A DNA stretch of 61,376 nucleotides from Streptomyces sporangiiformans (GTDB lineage Bacteria > Actinomycetota > Actinomycetes > Streptomycetales > Streptomycetaceae): positions 1 through 61,376 of the forward strand of contig NZ_VCHX02000177.1 of assembly GCF_005768555.2 (NCBI RefSeq). The letters run 5' to 3'. A program made the translations under genes and the position numbers. Shown here in pieces: positions 32,498 to 43,643 of the stretch; the first letter of the stretch is position 1; each line of letters opens with the position of its first letter. Below the pieces are notes generated by a model. It was not told where the DNA came from. It saw only the letters and a program-made list of their open reading frames with translations, and did no database searches.

Positions 32498-33270
32498 GCC
32501 GCGCTCCCGAGGTAGGCCTCGACGACCCTGGGGTCGGACATGACGGCGTCCGGTTCGCCCTCGGCCAGGACCCGGCCCTGCGCGAGACAGACCAGCCGGT
32601 CGATCACCCGCAGAAGCGCGTGGATGACGTGCTCGATCCAGACGATGGCGATGCCGTCGGCGCGCAACTGCTGGATGGTGGCGATCAGTTCGTCCGTCTC
32701 GGCGTCGGTGAGGCCACCGGCGATCTCGTCCAGCAGCAGCACCTGCGGATCGGTCGCCAGCGCCCGCGCCATCTCCAGTCGCTTGCGCTCCAGCAGGGTG
32801 AGCGCGGCCGCGGGCCGGTTGGCCTGGCCGAGCATGCCGCAGCGCTCGAGTACGCCGAGCGCGTGCTGTTGCGCGGCCCGGCGCCGGTGCGAACCGCCCT
32901 GCACCGATGCGACCAGCACGTTCTCGTAGGCCGTCATGCCGGTGAAGGGGCGCGGCACCTGATGGGAGCGCCCGATACCGCTGCGGCAGCGGCGGTCGAC
33001 CTTCCAGCGGGTCACGTCCTGGCCCTGGAAGGTGACGCTGCCCTCGGAGGGGGCCTGGGCCCCGGAGAGGATGTCGAGCAGGGTCGTCTTTCCGGCGCCG
33101 TTCGGGCCGACGATGCCGAGGGCCTCGCCGGGGGCGAGGGTGATGTCGATGCCTTCGAGGACGACCAGACTGCCGAACCGGCGGTGAATGCCGTTCGCCG
33201 CGAGCACCGGCGGGGCCGGGGCGGCCGCCGAATCGGCAGCCGGGGCGGGCTTCCCTGCCCCGGCGGTCAT
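32494..33270 (-). CDS. livG: ABC transporter ATPase, LivG-like
   Basis: A 258-residue ATP-binding subunit. Walker A is VGPNGAGKTTLLDIL, Q-loop GIGRSHQVPRPFTGMTAYEN (LivG type), and Walker B VLLLDEIAGGLTDAE. The ABC signature LSGGQ is degenerate: the expected position reads ALTLLERKRLEMARAL, as in many LivG proteins. ATG at 33270, five bases after the stop of the binding-protein gene. An Ala/Pro-rich tail of about 22 residues precedes the conserved part. Confidence 0.9.
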   Translation of the reverse strand: MTAGAGKPAPAADSAAAPAPPVLAANGIHRRFGSLVVLEGIDITLAPGEALGIVGPNGAGKTTLLDILSGAQAPSEGSVTFQGQDVTRWKVDRRCRSGIGRSHQVPRPFTGMTAYENVLVASVQGGSHRRRAAQQHALGVLERCGMLGQANRPAAALTLLERKRLEMARALATDPQVLLLDEIAGGLTDAETDELIATIQQLRADGIAIVWIEHVIHALLRVIDRLVCLAQGRVLAEGEPDAVMSDPRVVEAYLGSAA

Positions 33271-33274
33271 CGGC

Positions 33275-34603
33275 TCAGCGGAGGGGCTCAAGTTCGCCTC
33301 CGAGCGGGATGTCACGGAAGGCGCCGTTGTCGACGATGACCGGCTCGACGGCGAACTTGCCGCCCCCCGTGGCCTTGCGCCACTGCGCCATGACCAGCGG
33401 CTCCGTGGACACGTTCTTCACCGGCCCGGACGTGAAGTCCAGCGGCCCGGCGATGGTGGTGAGCTTGGCCTTGCCGAGGGCTGCCGCCAATTCCTTTCGG
33501 TCCTTGGGGTCGGAGGTCGCCTTCAGCGCGTGGACGGCCACCTCGAAGAGAGCCATGTTGGACCCGATGACCTGGTTCCACTGCTTGCCCGTCGACTTCT
33601 CGTAGTCGTCGGCCAGTTGCCGGGCGGTCTGGTCGGTGAGGGTGGAGGTGTACGGGAACTCGGGCGACCACCAGAAGCCGGCGCTGAGGCCGTGTCCGAG
33701 CGAGCCGAGTGCCTCGATCTGGGAGGGGAGGAGACCGGTCTTGGCGATGCTCGCGATGCGCGGCCGGTAACCCTGCTGCCGGGCCTGCTTCCAGAACGTG
33801 GCGAAGTCGGGCGGCAGCGGGAAGGTGTTGAAGATCTCCGCGTCCGCCTTCTTGAACGCCGCGATCTGCGCCGAGAAGTCGTTCGTCCCGTCCTCGTACG
33901 CCCCCGGGTCGACGATCCTGAACCCGCTCTTCTTCAGCTGCGGCCCGAGCCCCTGCCGGATCGCCTTGCCGTCGGGGTCGTTGGGCCACATGACGCCGAC
34001 CCGCCGGTTGGTCTCCACCCCGCCCTTCGTCCACAAGGAGGTGTACGCGGCATGGATCTCCGCGACGCCTATGAAGAAGTGGTAGGTGTACGTGAACGGC
34101 TTCTCGGGGGTGGCACCGCGGCCGAAGTACCAGGCCTCCCACGGCACGGCGGTCGACAGACACGGGACCTTGGCCGCCTCGCACGCGTCGGCGACGGGGT
34201 TGACCGTCTCCGGCGTGGAGGTGACGAGCATCAGATCGATCTTCTCGCTGTTGATCAGATCGCTCGCGACCTGCGCGGCGGTCTGCGGATTCGACTGACT
34301 GTCGCGGTCGACGATCTCGACGGAGTACGTCTTGCCGCCGATCTTCAGCCCGCTCTTGAAGGTGGCGCGCAGCTTCTTCATCAGATACGCGTTCGGCTCG
34401 CCGAAGCCCGCGGCCGGGCCCGTGCTGGGCGAGACGTAGCCGATCCGGAGCACCGCGTCGGTCTGCGCCGAGGACTCCTTGATGCCGCCGCAGGCGGTCA
34501 GCAGACCGCCTGCGGTGAACAGACCGGCGGCTCCGGCCGTCCCCCGAAGAACGGATCTTCGAGACAAATTGCCGTTCGCGGGTGTGCTCATGGGTGCGCT
34601 CAT
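33275..34603 (-). CDS. ABC transporter substrate-binding lipoprotein (Liv/amide type)
   Basis: A 442-residue exported lipoprotein. The N-terminus has a twin-arginine-like LSRRSVLRGTAGAAGLFTAG and the lipobox LLTACGG, so lipidation on Cys about 38 is expected. The mature part is a type I periplasmic-binding fold: RIGYVSPSTGPAAGFGE, IDLMLVTSTPETVNPVADAC and RRVGVMWPNDPDGKAI are typical. First gene of the transporter operon; ATG at 34603 follows GGAGG with good spacing. Confidence 0.9.
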   Translation of the reverse strand: MSAPMSTPANGNLSRRSVLRGTAGAAGLFTAGGLLTACGGIKESSAQTDAVLRIGYVSPSTGPAAGFGEPNAYLMKKLRATFKSGLKIGGKTYSVEIVDRDSQSNPQTAAQVASDLINSEKIDLMLVTSTPETVNPVADACEAAKVPCLSTAVPWEAWYFGRGATPEKPFTYTYHFFIGVAEIHAAYTSLWTKGGVETNRRVGVMWPNDPDGKAIRQGLGPQLKKSGFRIVDPGAYEDGTNDFSAQIAAFKKADAEIFNTFPLPPDFATFWKQARQQGYRPRIASIAKTGLLPSQIEALGSLGHGLSAGFWWSPEFPYTSTLTDQTARQLADDYEKSTGKQWNQVIGSNMALFEVAVHALKATSDPKDRKELAAALGKAKLTTIAGPLDFTSGPVKNVSTEPLVMAQWRKATGGGKFAVEPVIVDNGAFRDIPLGGELEPLR

Positions 34604-35216
34604 GAATGCCTCCGGGCACGTCGAGGGAGCGGAAGTGAGGATGGTGAAGCTGCTGGGGGGAGCCGGAATGGGCGGCTGAAGCCGCTGGGGAAGCCAGAGC
34701 CGGCAGCAGAAAGCGGTGGCGGGTTCCTTCGCGTCCCGGTAGGGCCGGGCAACGTGCCCGATATCAGGAACCCTGATGATGAGCATGATGATGCACACGG
34801 CGACGCCGGATGACAAGGGTGTGGCGGAGACGTATCGGGCGCACTCCTCGGGGGCCACCCGTCCGGCCCTCGGGGAGAGAAGTTGCCGTGAGGGTCTTGA
34901 CGCGGCCCGCTCAGCGGGCGTACCTCTTTCTCAGGTTTCCTGACATTCGACCAGGGTGGACCGCGCTCGACGCACGCCTCGGCCCTTCAATCCCACATCC
35001 ACCTGCCCGCCACCCGAAACGGTCCCGGACGAGGAGTCCTCGCGCGGGGTGCAGGGCCGGCGACCGGTCCGCTGCCACAACAGAAGCCAGTGAATGCTTT
35101 GGGGCGCCGGAGCGCCGGTGTGGGCGCTGTGGCCGCGGCACGGCTGATGCGGACACCCCGGGCCGAACCTAGACTGGCGAAGGCGTAGAAAGTCCCGACT
35201 TAGGGAGATGGGCACC
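34604..35216. other. Intergenic region upstream of the ABC importer
   Basis: 613 bp with no convincing protein gene. The minus-strand part near the binding-protein gene must hold the importer promoter. Just before the small basic peptide, TAGACT at 35170-35175 could be a -10 box for the plus strand, without a good -35. A run of GATGATGAGCATGATGATGC lies at 34771-34795. Confidence 0.4.
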
Positions 35217-35291
35217 ATGTCCAAGCGAGGGAACAAGCGCCGCGGCCGTAAGAAGAAGAAGGCCAATCACGGCAAGCGTCCCAACGCCTGA
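35217..35291 (+). CDS. 24-residue, extremely basic small protein
   Basis: ATG at 35217 to TGA at 35291 encodes 24 residues. It starts MSKRGNKRRGRKKKK, continues ANHGKRPNA, and has 13 Lys/Arg residues and no acidic residue. GGGAG lies eight bases upstream. The composition is that of tiny ribosomal or RNA-binding proteins, and I have the impression that similar peptides ending KRPN are widespread in Streptomyces, but I cannot verify it. It stands alone with a possible promoter in front. The clear Shine-Dalgarno sequence and absence of competing frames support it as a real gene. Confidence 0.7.
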   Translation: MSKRGNKRRGRKKKKANHGKRPNA

Positions 35292-35420
35292 GCCAACCGA
35301 GCAGACGGCCGAGGGGTCCCGCGTCTTCGCCGCCCGGCACGCGCTCCGGTGCCACGCTCAAAGACACCATGGTCCGTGCCGGGCAGTCCTCGGAGCAGGT
35401 GGCGCTGGCAGCTGCCAGGT

Positions 35421-35747
35421 TCAGAGGTCTACGCGTGACTCGTGGTCCCCGCGGCGGAGTACGACGTGGGCGGGCCGGAACGGCAGACTGCGCAAAGTCG
35501 GCCCTACGACGGCGAAGAGGGCATCGGCATCCGGTCCGTAGGCGTACAGCACTGCTTTCCCGGCGCCGAACTCATTGCCGTCGACTTCCCCGACCCCGGT
35601 CTCCGCAGCCGCTGTGGCCATCGCTCGCGCAGCCTCGTAGACGAGAGCGCGTTGTTCAGAGTCTCCGAAGCCCTCGCCGGCAAGCTGGAAGTGAGCGATG
35701 ACGGCGTGCTCCTGGCCCTCTGGTTCGGGGGCAACGGGTGTCTCCAT
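35421..35747 (-). CDS. Conserved hypothetical protein
   Basis: A 108-residue cytosolic protein (HFQLAGEGFGDSEQRALVYE at the start, then VGEVDGNEFGAGKAVLYAYG and FAVVGPTLRSLPFRPAHVVL). The pattern of helix plus strands resembles small ferredoxin-like folds, and the sentence-like conservation of the C-terminal half suggests a real gene. No function known to me. ATG at 35747. Confidence 0.6.
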   Translation of the reverse strand: METPVAPEPEGQEHAVIAHFQLAGEGFGDSEQRALVYEAARAMATAAAETGVGEVDGNEFGAGKAVLYAYGPDADALFAVVGPTLRSLPFRPAHVVLRRGDHESRVDL

Positions 35748-35948
35748 GCGGACACACTCTCATCAAAGTCCGACATGACGGCCACGTACGGTTCGGGGTC
35801 CAGCATCCCACCGCCACCTCCTGGGCCGGCGGGTGGCAAGCTGTGCCGATGAGCGACTGAGAGGCGGGGCCGTCCTGCCGGTGACTTGCTGGTTCCCCTG
35901 CATCTGGCACGGCTGTGGCACGCGACTCCTTCGTAGGTGCATACGCGG

Positions 35949-36440
35949 TCAGCGTCTTTCGCGCTCGTAGCGTTCCACCCGACGCGCCAACTTGGCGCGA
36001 TACCTCTCAGGCGAGTGGAAAGCCTGAGAGCGGCGGATCATGTCCTCTGCCGTGAGGCCCTCTGCATAGGCCCGGAGCGCGGGTATCCGCAGGAGGACAG
36101 CGCGCTGAGATTCGGCTTCCTCGACGGTCCCCAGCGGGGTGCTGTCGTTGCGTTCATGATTGCAACCCCAGTGTGTGAGGCGCACATTGTCGCGCGTGTC
36201 AGTGCCGCCGGCCGCGATGGTGCGGATGTGGTCGATGCTCGGTGACCGAGGGTCTGGATGCTGATGGGCCAGGTCCACTGGACCTTGGCACAGACCACAA
36301 ACCCAGCCGTCCCGTTCACCGATCTCTTCCACTGTGAAGCGCTCGATGCTCCCGTTGCTCCGCATGCGCTCACGGCGGCGACGATCCTGGGCGCGCTTGG
36401 CTTCGCTGCGCCTGGGTACGGGCAGGTCTGCGTTGCTCAC
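35949..36440 (-). CDS. HNH endonuclease
   Basis: A 163-residue protein with an HNH nuclease module. A zinc-binding CGLC motif (after ERDGWVCGLCQGPVDL), the catalytic SIDHIRTIAAGGTDT and the final THWGCNHERN with the second Cys/His give the full C-x2-C...D-H...N...H-x2-C-N layout. N-terminal 45 residues are basic, suggesting DNA binding. GTG at 36440 chosen since AGGAGG lies seven bases upstream. Such single HNH proteins occur in chromosomes and prophages; the role is unknown. It is divergent from the next gene. Confidence 0.85.
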   Translation of the reverse strand: MSNADLPVPRRSEAKRAQDRRRRERMRSNGSIERFTVEEIGERDGWVCGLCQGPVDLAHQHPDPRSPSIDHIRTIAAGGTDTRDNVRLTHWGCNHERNDSTPLGTVEEAESQRAVLLRIPALRAYAEGLTAEDMIRRSQAFHSPERYRAKLARRVERYERERR

Positions 36441-36545
36441 CTGTGCCTCCTTTCTACGCGCTGACGGGCAAGGCGGCCGTGGAAGCAGTTGTGGCGATTC
36501 TGATCGAGGTTCAGGACGAGCATGCATCATGACCGTGTGACCAAA

Positions 36546-37061
36546 ATGGATGACACCCAGTCTCTGACGCCTGCTGATGCGGACGCATTACTTGCGCTGG
36601 CTGATGGCCACCATGCCCGAACCGTACGCCCGTTGGGCAGCCCTGAGGTCGCCGGGCACGTGGTGAAGTCCTATGCGATCGAGGCGCCCGGGCGGACCGT
36701 GACGGACCAGGACTCACAGGCCGCGCTGCGGATCGCGGCCGATCACTTGTCGTCGGCTCATCTGCGGGGCTCCGTCGGGCTTTCCGTGCTGCTGATGCAT
36801 GCCGGTGGCGACGGTGACTACGTTCTGGTGCACACGTGGATCGAGGGCTACATGTCGGACCTCGCTGTCTTCACCGGGCCGGCGGGGGACATCAGCCGAC
36901 TGCGGCCCGGCCGGTCGGGCCTTGCTCCTTGCGTGTGGGAAGCGGCCGTACTGGCCTACGAACGGGACGCGTTCAGTCGGCACGTGCTGGACGGAGACGG
37001 CGCTTTCGAAGAGCGGCTGTCCGCATGGCGCGGCGACCTGCTGGAAGGCGAGGTTCGTTGA
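36546..37061 (+). CDS. Conserved hypothetical protein
   Basis: About 171 residues, cytosolic. It contains LTPADADALLALADGHHART and a middle part (VLLMHAGGDGDYVLVHTWIE) that looks like a small alpha/beta fold. No family recognised. ATG at 36546 used; GTG at 36537 is possible. Its TGA overlaps the start of the acetyltransferase gene, so the two are co-expressed. Confidence 0.6.
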   Translation: MDDTQSLTPADADALLALADGHHARTVRPLGSPEVAGHVVKSYAIEAPGRTVTDQDSQAALRIAADHLSSAHLRGSVGLSVLLMHAGGDGDYVLVHTWIEGYMSDLAVFTGPAGDISRLRPGRSGLAPCVWEAAVLAYERDAFSRHVLDGDGAFEERLSAWRGDLLEGEVR

Positions 37062-37528
37062 CGGGCGCCGGGGTGCCGCGGGTGCGGCATGCGCGCCCCG
37101 CCGATCTGCCGCACATCGCTCTGCTGGCGGCCGAACACGCCGCGTACGAGAAGGCGGTGCCGCCGCCTGCCGACCTGCCCCAGCGGCTGGAGACACTGCT
37201 CTTCGGCCCGACCGCTCCGCGCCTGCGCTGCTTCGTCGCGGAGCTGGACGACGGCGAGATCATCGGATACGCCTCGTGCGCGCCCGAGTTGTCCACTTGG
37301 GACGGTGCGGAGTACCTCCACATGGACTGCCTGTTCCTACGGGACGGCCACCGGGGCCTGGGCGTCGGCCCGATGCTGGTGGATGCCGTGCTGGCCGAAG
37401 CACGTGCATGTGGACTCAGCCAGGTCCAGTGGCAGACCCCACCGTGGAACGAGGACGCGATCAGGTTCTATGACCGGCTGGGTGCCCAAGCGAAGGAGAA
37501 ACGGCGCTACTTCCTGTCCGTCGACTGA
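37058..37528 (+). CDS. GNAT-family N-acetyltransferase
   Basis: A 156-residue acyl-CoA-dependent acetyltransferase. Motif A with the acetyl-CoA loop is RDGHRGLGVGPMLVDAVLAE, preceded by the strand YLHMDCLFLRD; motif B is WQTPPWNEDAIRFYDRLGAQ with the Tyr typical of the family. TTG at 37058 overlaps the previous stop (TTGA) and has GAGG just before it; GTG at 37073 is the alternative. Substrate unknown. Confidence 0.85.
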   Translation: MTGAGVPRVRHARPADLPHIALLAAEHAAYEKAVPPPADLPQRLETLLFGPTAPRLRCFVAELDDGEIIGYASCAPELSTWDGAEYLHMDCLFLRDGHRGLGVGPMLVDAVLAEARACGLSQVQWQTPPWNEDAIRFYDRLGAQAKEKRRYFLSVD

Positions 37529-37760
37529 GGTTCGGTTGTCGGCATCGAGCAACATCAGGAGGCCCTGGTGCCGCGCTGATCGAGGCCACCGACGCCGACG
37601 CACTGACTCTGTTCGCCGGCTGGCGCGCGCAGCCCTGCCCCTCCGACGACCCGGTCGGTGCGGCCATGCGGCGCATCCACTTCCCGTCCTGGCCCACCAC
37701 ATCGGCCCGCCCGCCGTCGCAGCAGACCGGGGGGCAGGCCGAGGGGCGATCCATACCGTT

Positions 37761-39218
37761 CTACTGCCGTATGGCCGTGTTCCTCTCGAGCTCGCTGCCG
37801 GTACCGGAGCCGATCCGCTGCCGGATCACCGCGATCACCACGACAACGGCCGCCACGAGCAGGGAGAGCAGTACCGTCTCCTGGCCGCTGTGCTCGGTGT
37901 CGGTGAGCATGTAGCCGAGGACGAAGACGATCAGCGCGATGGTGGCCCAGGTCAGGTAGGGGTAGAGCCACATCCGTACCACGAGCTTCTCGGGGGTCTC
38001 GCGCTGGATGATCTTCCGCATGCGCAGCTGGGAGAAGCAGATGACCAGCCAGACGAAGAGCGCTACCGCGCCGGAGGAGTTGACCAGGAAAAGGAAGACG
38101 GTGTCCGGGAAGGCGTAGTTGAAGAAGACAGCGACGAACCCGAAGACGACCGAGGCCAGCGTCGCGGCGAGCGGCACCCCGCGTGAGGTCGTCCTGGCGA
38201 AGGACTTCGGCGCGTCGCCGCGCCCGCCGAGGGAGAATGCCATCCGGGATGCGGTGTAGAGACCCGAGTTCAGACAGGACAGTACGGAGGTCAGGACGAT
38301 GAAGTTCATGATCTGACCGGCGTGCGCGATGCCGAGGGAGTCGAGTGCGGCGACGTAGGAGCCCTTCTCTGTGAGGGAGGGATCGTTCCACGGAAGCAGT
38401 GAGACCACGACGAAGATCGAGCCGAGGTAGAAGACCGCGATCCGCCAGATCACGCTGTTGGTGGCCTTGGTGATCGCGCGCTGCGGGTTCGCGGTCTCGC
38501 CGGCGGCGAGGGTGACGATCTCGCTGCCCATGAACGAGAAGACGACCAGCAGCACACCGGTGAGGATCGCGCCGGCACCGTTGGGCAGGAAGCCGCCGTG
38601 GTCGGTCAGGTTGCCCAGTCCCGCCGTCTGGTTGTCCACGCCCGGCAGCACGCCGAACACGGCGAGCCCGCCGACGACGATGAACACAGCGATCGCCACG
38701 ACCTTGATCCCGGCGAACCAGAACTCGAACTCACCGTAGGACCCGACCGATACCAGGTTGGTCGCGGTGAGCACCACCATCACGATCAGTGCCCATGCCC
38801 ATTGGGGCACGGCAGGGATCCAGCCCTCCAGGATCACCGCGCCCGCGGTCGCCTCGACGGCCAGGACGACCACCCAGAAGAACCAGTACAGCCAGCCGAT
38901 GGAGAAGCCGGCCCAGCGGCCCAGTGCCCGGTCGGCGTGGGCGGAGAAGGAGCCGGAGGTCGGGTTGGCGGCGGACATCTCGCCCAGCATCCGCATCACG
39001 AGGACGACCATCGCGCCGACGAGCGCGTAGGACAACAGGATGCCGGGACCCGCAGTGGCGATGCCCGAGCTGGAGCCGACGAAGAGGCCCGCGCCGATGA
39101 CACCGCCGATGGCGATCATCGAGAGGTGACGGTTCTTGAGTCCTGCCTGGAGGCCGTCCGAGGGCGGAGTCTGTTCACGGGTGCCGGACGGCACTTGGGC
39201 GTCGTTAGTCGTGTTCAT
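37761..39218 (-). CDS. Amino-acid permease, APC superfamily (GabP/AnsP-like)
   Basis: A 485-residue membrane protein with 12 helices. Helix 1 carries MIAIGGVIGAGLFVGSSSGI, the substrate-binding signature of the amino-acid transporter family, and RMLGEMSAANPTSGSFSAHA follows in helix 3; helices 8-10 (SVLSCLNSGLYTASRMAFSL) are also typical. It imports an amino acid or GABA with protons. ATG at 39218 is preferred to the one at 39224 because AAGGA is then well spaced. Monocistronic; the 232 bp between its stop and the GNAT gene hold only a short coding-like stretch I do not recognise. Confidence 0.9.
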   Translation of the reverse strand: MNTTNDAQVPSGTREQTPPSDGLQAGLKNRHLSMIAIGGVIGAGLFVGSSSGIATAGPGILLSYALVGAMVVLVMRMLGEMSAANPTSGSFSAHADRALGRWAGFSIGWLYWFFWVVVLAVEATAGAVILEGWIPAVPQWAWALIVMVVLTATNLVSVGSYGEFEFWFAGIKVVAIAVFIVVGGLAVFGVLPGVDNQTAGLGNLTDHGGFLPNGAGAILTGVLLVVFSFMGSEIVTLAAGETANPQRAITKATNSVIWRIAVFYLGSIFVVVSLLPWNDPSLTEKGSYVAALDSLGIAHAGQIMNFIVLTSVLSCLNSGLYTASRMAFSLGGRGDAPKSFARTTSRGVPLAATLASVVFGFVAVFFNYAFPDTVFLFLVNSSGAVALFVWLVICFSQLRMRKIIQRETPEKLVVRMWLYPYLTWATIALIVFVLGYMLTDTEHSGQETVLLSLLVAAVVVVIAVIRQRIGSGTGSELERNTAIRQ

Positions 39219-39599
39219 GAACATCCTTGATTAGAGGTTCAAAGATCCAGGGGTTCTGCTTCACCCGACCGTGACCTTGAGGATGGACGATGAGCGGGGT
39301 GTGACCTATGCGCGATGCCGGGAACAGACCGGCCGCTCCCAGCTGCATTACCGCTGGTCGGGGTGGGGTGCACACCCGCATGGTCTTGTGGACGCAGGCA
39401 AGCCACGGCTTCCGCACGGGTTGTGATTCTTTGAGAACTCCCGGTCCGGGACGTCTCATGTGGAGGCTAGAAGTGGCTTCGAAAGCGGTACATGCTCCAT
39501 GCTGGACAGCGATCTCTACGTACTTGTCCAGAGCGGAACTTGTGCGCCTGGCGGATCTCGTGCGCCGGCCCTTCACGAGATCCGTCTACTGACTTGCGG
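39219..39599. other. Intergenic region at the left edge of the mobile-element island
   Basis: No gene seen. This stretch holds the presumed permease promoter and has lower GC than the flanks (39410-39540). The IS630 remnant begins immediately to the right. Confidence 0.4.
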
Positions 39600-39775
39600 C
39601 AGGCGTTTCGTGAGCACATTCGATTGCAGGCGGCCGAGCTGTTCGCAGCTGGGCATGACAGTGCCGCGGTCGCCAAAGACTTACGTGTCAGTGTGCGGTC
39701 GGCGCAGCGATGGCGCCGGGCCTGGGAGCAGGGTGGGGAGCGTGCGCTGGCATCCAAGGGTCCGGCCAGCCGTGC
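39600..39775 (+). pseudogene. IS630-family transposase, N-terminal HTH fragment
   Basis: One frame reads FREHIRLQAAELFAAGHDSA, then VAKDLRVSVRSAQRWRRAWE and GGERALASKGPASR. This is the helix-turn-helix start of IS630-type transposases. The frame then runs into unrelated sequence; the DDE catalytic part is absent and there is no proper start, so it is a relic. Confidence 0.7.
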
Positions 39776-39784
39776 GCCACCGGC

Positions 39785-40065
39785 CCCGTGGCCGGCTTCC
39801 TGCCGAACATCCGGGCCATGCGCGACATGGTCGTCACCAAGGCGGACCTACTCGCTGAGCCGCAGGTACCCACGGTCTTGCTCGAGTTGAGCGCGCACGT
39901 CTCCGGGTACCGAGATCGTGGAAGCCAAATGGGCGCGTGGCGACAACACGCAGCATCTCTCCAGCGTGCCGTTTCCTGCCGAGGAGCTCGCGCTGTACGC
40001 GCGACAAGCATTCGCCCAGCTCAAGGAGGAGCAAAGCAGCCTTCTGGGCCGCCGCCGGAAGCAAG
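39785..40065 (+). pseudogene. Frameshifted fragment of an unidentified gene
   Basis: A coding-like stretch (AGFLPNIRAMRDMVVTKADL, VPTVLLELSAHVSGY) continues in another frame from about 39908 as EIVEAKWARGDNTQHLSSVP and FPAEELALYARQAFAQLKEE. The two halves read as one helical protein broken by a frameshift near 39905. I do not recognise the family. It directly abuts the IS630 fragment, so the 5' part is missing. Confidence 0.4.
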
Positions 40066-40099
40066 GCAGCGCGCAGCCGGACAACGGTGCCGAATCGGT

Positions 40100-40400
40100 C
40101 CGTTGGAGTCGCGTCGAACCTAGGCCGAGTGACATCCACTCCTGACATCAACGAGGGCGGAGGCGACCGGCCGTAGGGGCTGAACTCGTCTGCGCAGGCT
40201 GGGAGTTCGACGATCCACCTGTCGGCCTGGGCGGCGGAGTAGGCATCGAATGACGCGAGAAAGGCCAGCCGTTGGGGTTCGGTGAGGTGCTCGGTCCAGC
40301 ACCGGTGCGCGAGCGCGCTGACCATGCCCAGGCCTCTGCCGTATACGGCGTCCTGCCCGGGGAGTTGGCCTTCGGGAGGGAACCTGCGCAGCCGTCGCCC
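40100..40400 (-). other. Coding-like fragment, minus strand
   Basis: The minus strand from about 40390 reads GQDAVYGRGLGMVSALAHRC, then WTEHLTEPQRLAFLASFDAY and QADRWIVELPACADEFSPYG. Codon usage is normal. There is no convincing start with ribosome-binding site and no family I recognise. The remaining sequence to 40790 shows nothing clear. Confidence 0.3.
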
Positions 40401-40798
40401 GTGACCGGTAGCGCGACCACCTGCGGTGAGACCGCGAGGGTCAGACGGAAACTGCCCGATTCCTGGCCGCACGCACGTCGTGCGGGACACGCGGCGCGAG
40501 GCAATGAGTCACATGGATCGGCTGCTGCGGAGGCGCCGCGGTCGTCAGTGACCGCCGCGTTGATGTCAGCTTCAGGAGGTCGATCGACGGGGCAGCAATA
40601 CAGCCCGATGCTGCACAGAGACAGTTGCTGAAGGCTGCCTGGGGCAGTACACCGCCCGCCTCTGACGCCGAGCACTTTTCCCGTCCTGCGCGGTCACAGC
40701 GTCCTGGCCTGCGGTGTGAGGGCGGCGCAACTGAAGTCCCCACGGGGTCTAACAGGTCGGAAACCGGCCGCTACGGCAGTCGGACTAACTTCGTGAGC

Positions 40799-42981
<2,183 letters not shown>

Positions 42982-42985
<4 letters not shown>

Positions 42986-43401
42986 CCACCGCCGTTCAGA
43001 GTTTCGGCTGGCTCATCTCGGAGTTCGTACGCACCACCGACGGCGTCGTCGACGCCGTCGCCGTCTCCTCCGACGGCCTCCTCATGGCCGCCTCGGACGG
43101 CCTCGGCCGAGATCGTGCCGACCACCTCGCCGCCGTCGTCTCCGGCATCACCAGCCTCGCCCAGAACGCGGCGACAACACACGGCTTCCACGGCATGAAG
43201 CTCGTCATGATCGAGATGCTCGGGGGTTTCCTGATGGTCGGTCGTATCCGCGACGGCAGCTGCCTTGGCGTCCTCGCCGCCGAGGGATGCGACGTCGGCC
43301 TGGTCGGCTACGAAATGGCTGTCCTCGCCGACCGCGCCGGCGATCTGCTCACCCCGCAGTTGATACGCGAACTCAACTCCACGCCCCTGGCCGCGGGATA
43401 G
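42982..43401 (+). CDS. Roadblock/LC7-domain protein, conservon CvnB-like
   Basis: A 139-residue protein with one roadblock/LC7 fold (FGWLISEFVRTTDGVVDAVA, VAVSSDGLLMAASDGLGRDR, then ADHLAAVVSGITSLAQNA). In Streptomyces conservons the order is kinase (CvnA), roadblock (CvnB), DUF742 (CvnC), Ras-like GTPase (CvnD). GTG at 42982 overlaps the kinase stop (GTGA) and AAGGAG precedes it. After its stop there is no DUF742 or GTPase gene, so the last two parts of the module are missing here. Confidence 0.9.
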
Positions 43402-43417
43402 TCACGGCGCGCTCCGG

Positions 43418-43546
43418 CTACCTTCCGCGGGGCCTTCCGGGGGCATCGGGGCCCCAGCGGACCAGGCACCAGAAGCCGTCCTCACAACGGGCGAAGATCG
43501 TTTCCGCGTCCCCGCGGCGGCCGGCACGTTCGGTGACCGGGCGCAT
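43418..43546 (-). CDS. Possible 42-residue protein
   Basis: An ATG at 43546 opens a short frame reading MRPVTERAGRRGDAETIFAR then EDGFWCLVRWGPDAP, ending at 43418. The frame stays open upstream with coding-like composition, so it may be a remnant of a longer gene. No family recognised. Confidence 0.25.
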   Translation of the reverse strand: MRPVTERAGRRGDAETIFARCEDGFWCLVRWGPDAPGRPRGR

Positions 43547-43643
43547 GCCGGTCAGGCCGTTCGGGAGGGCCGGCAATATTGCCAGGCAAGCCCAGAGGCC
43601 CTCCCGTGCGCCTGGCGGTCATCAGCACGGGCTGTTGGTCTTG

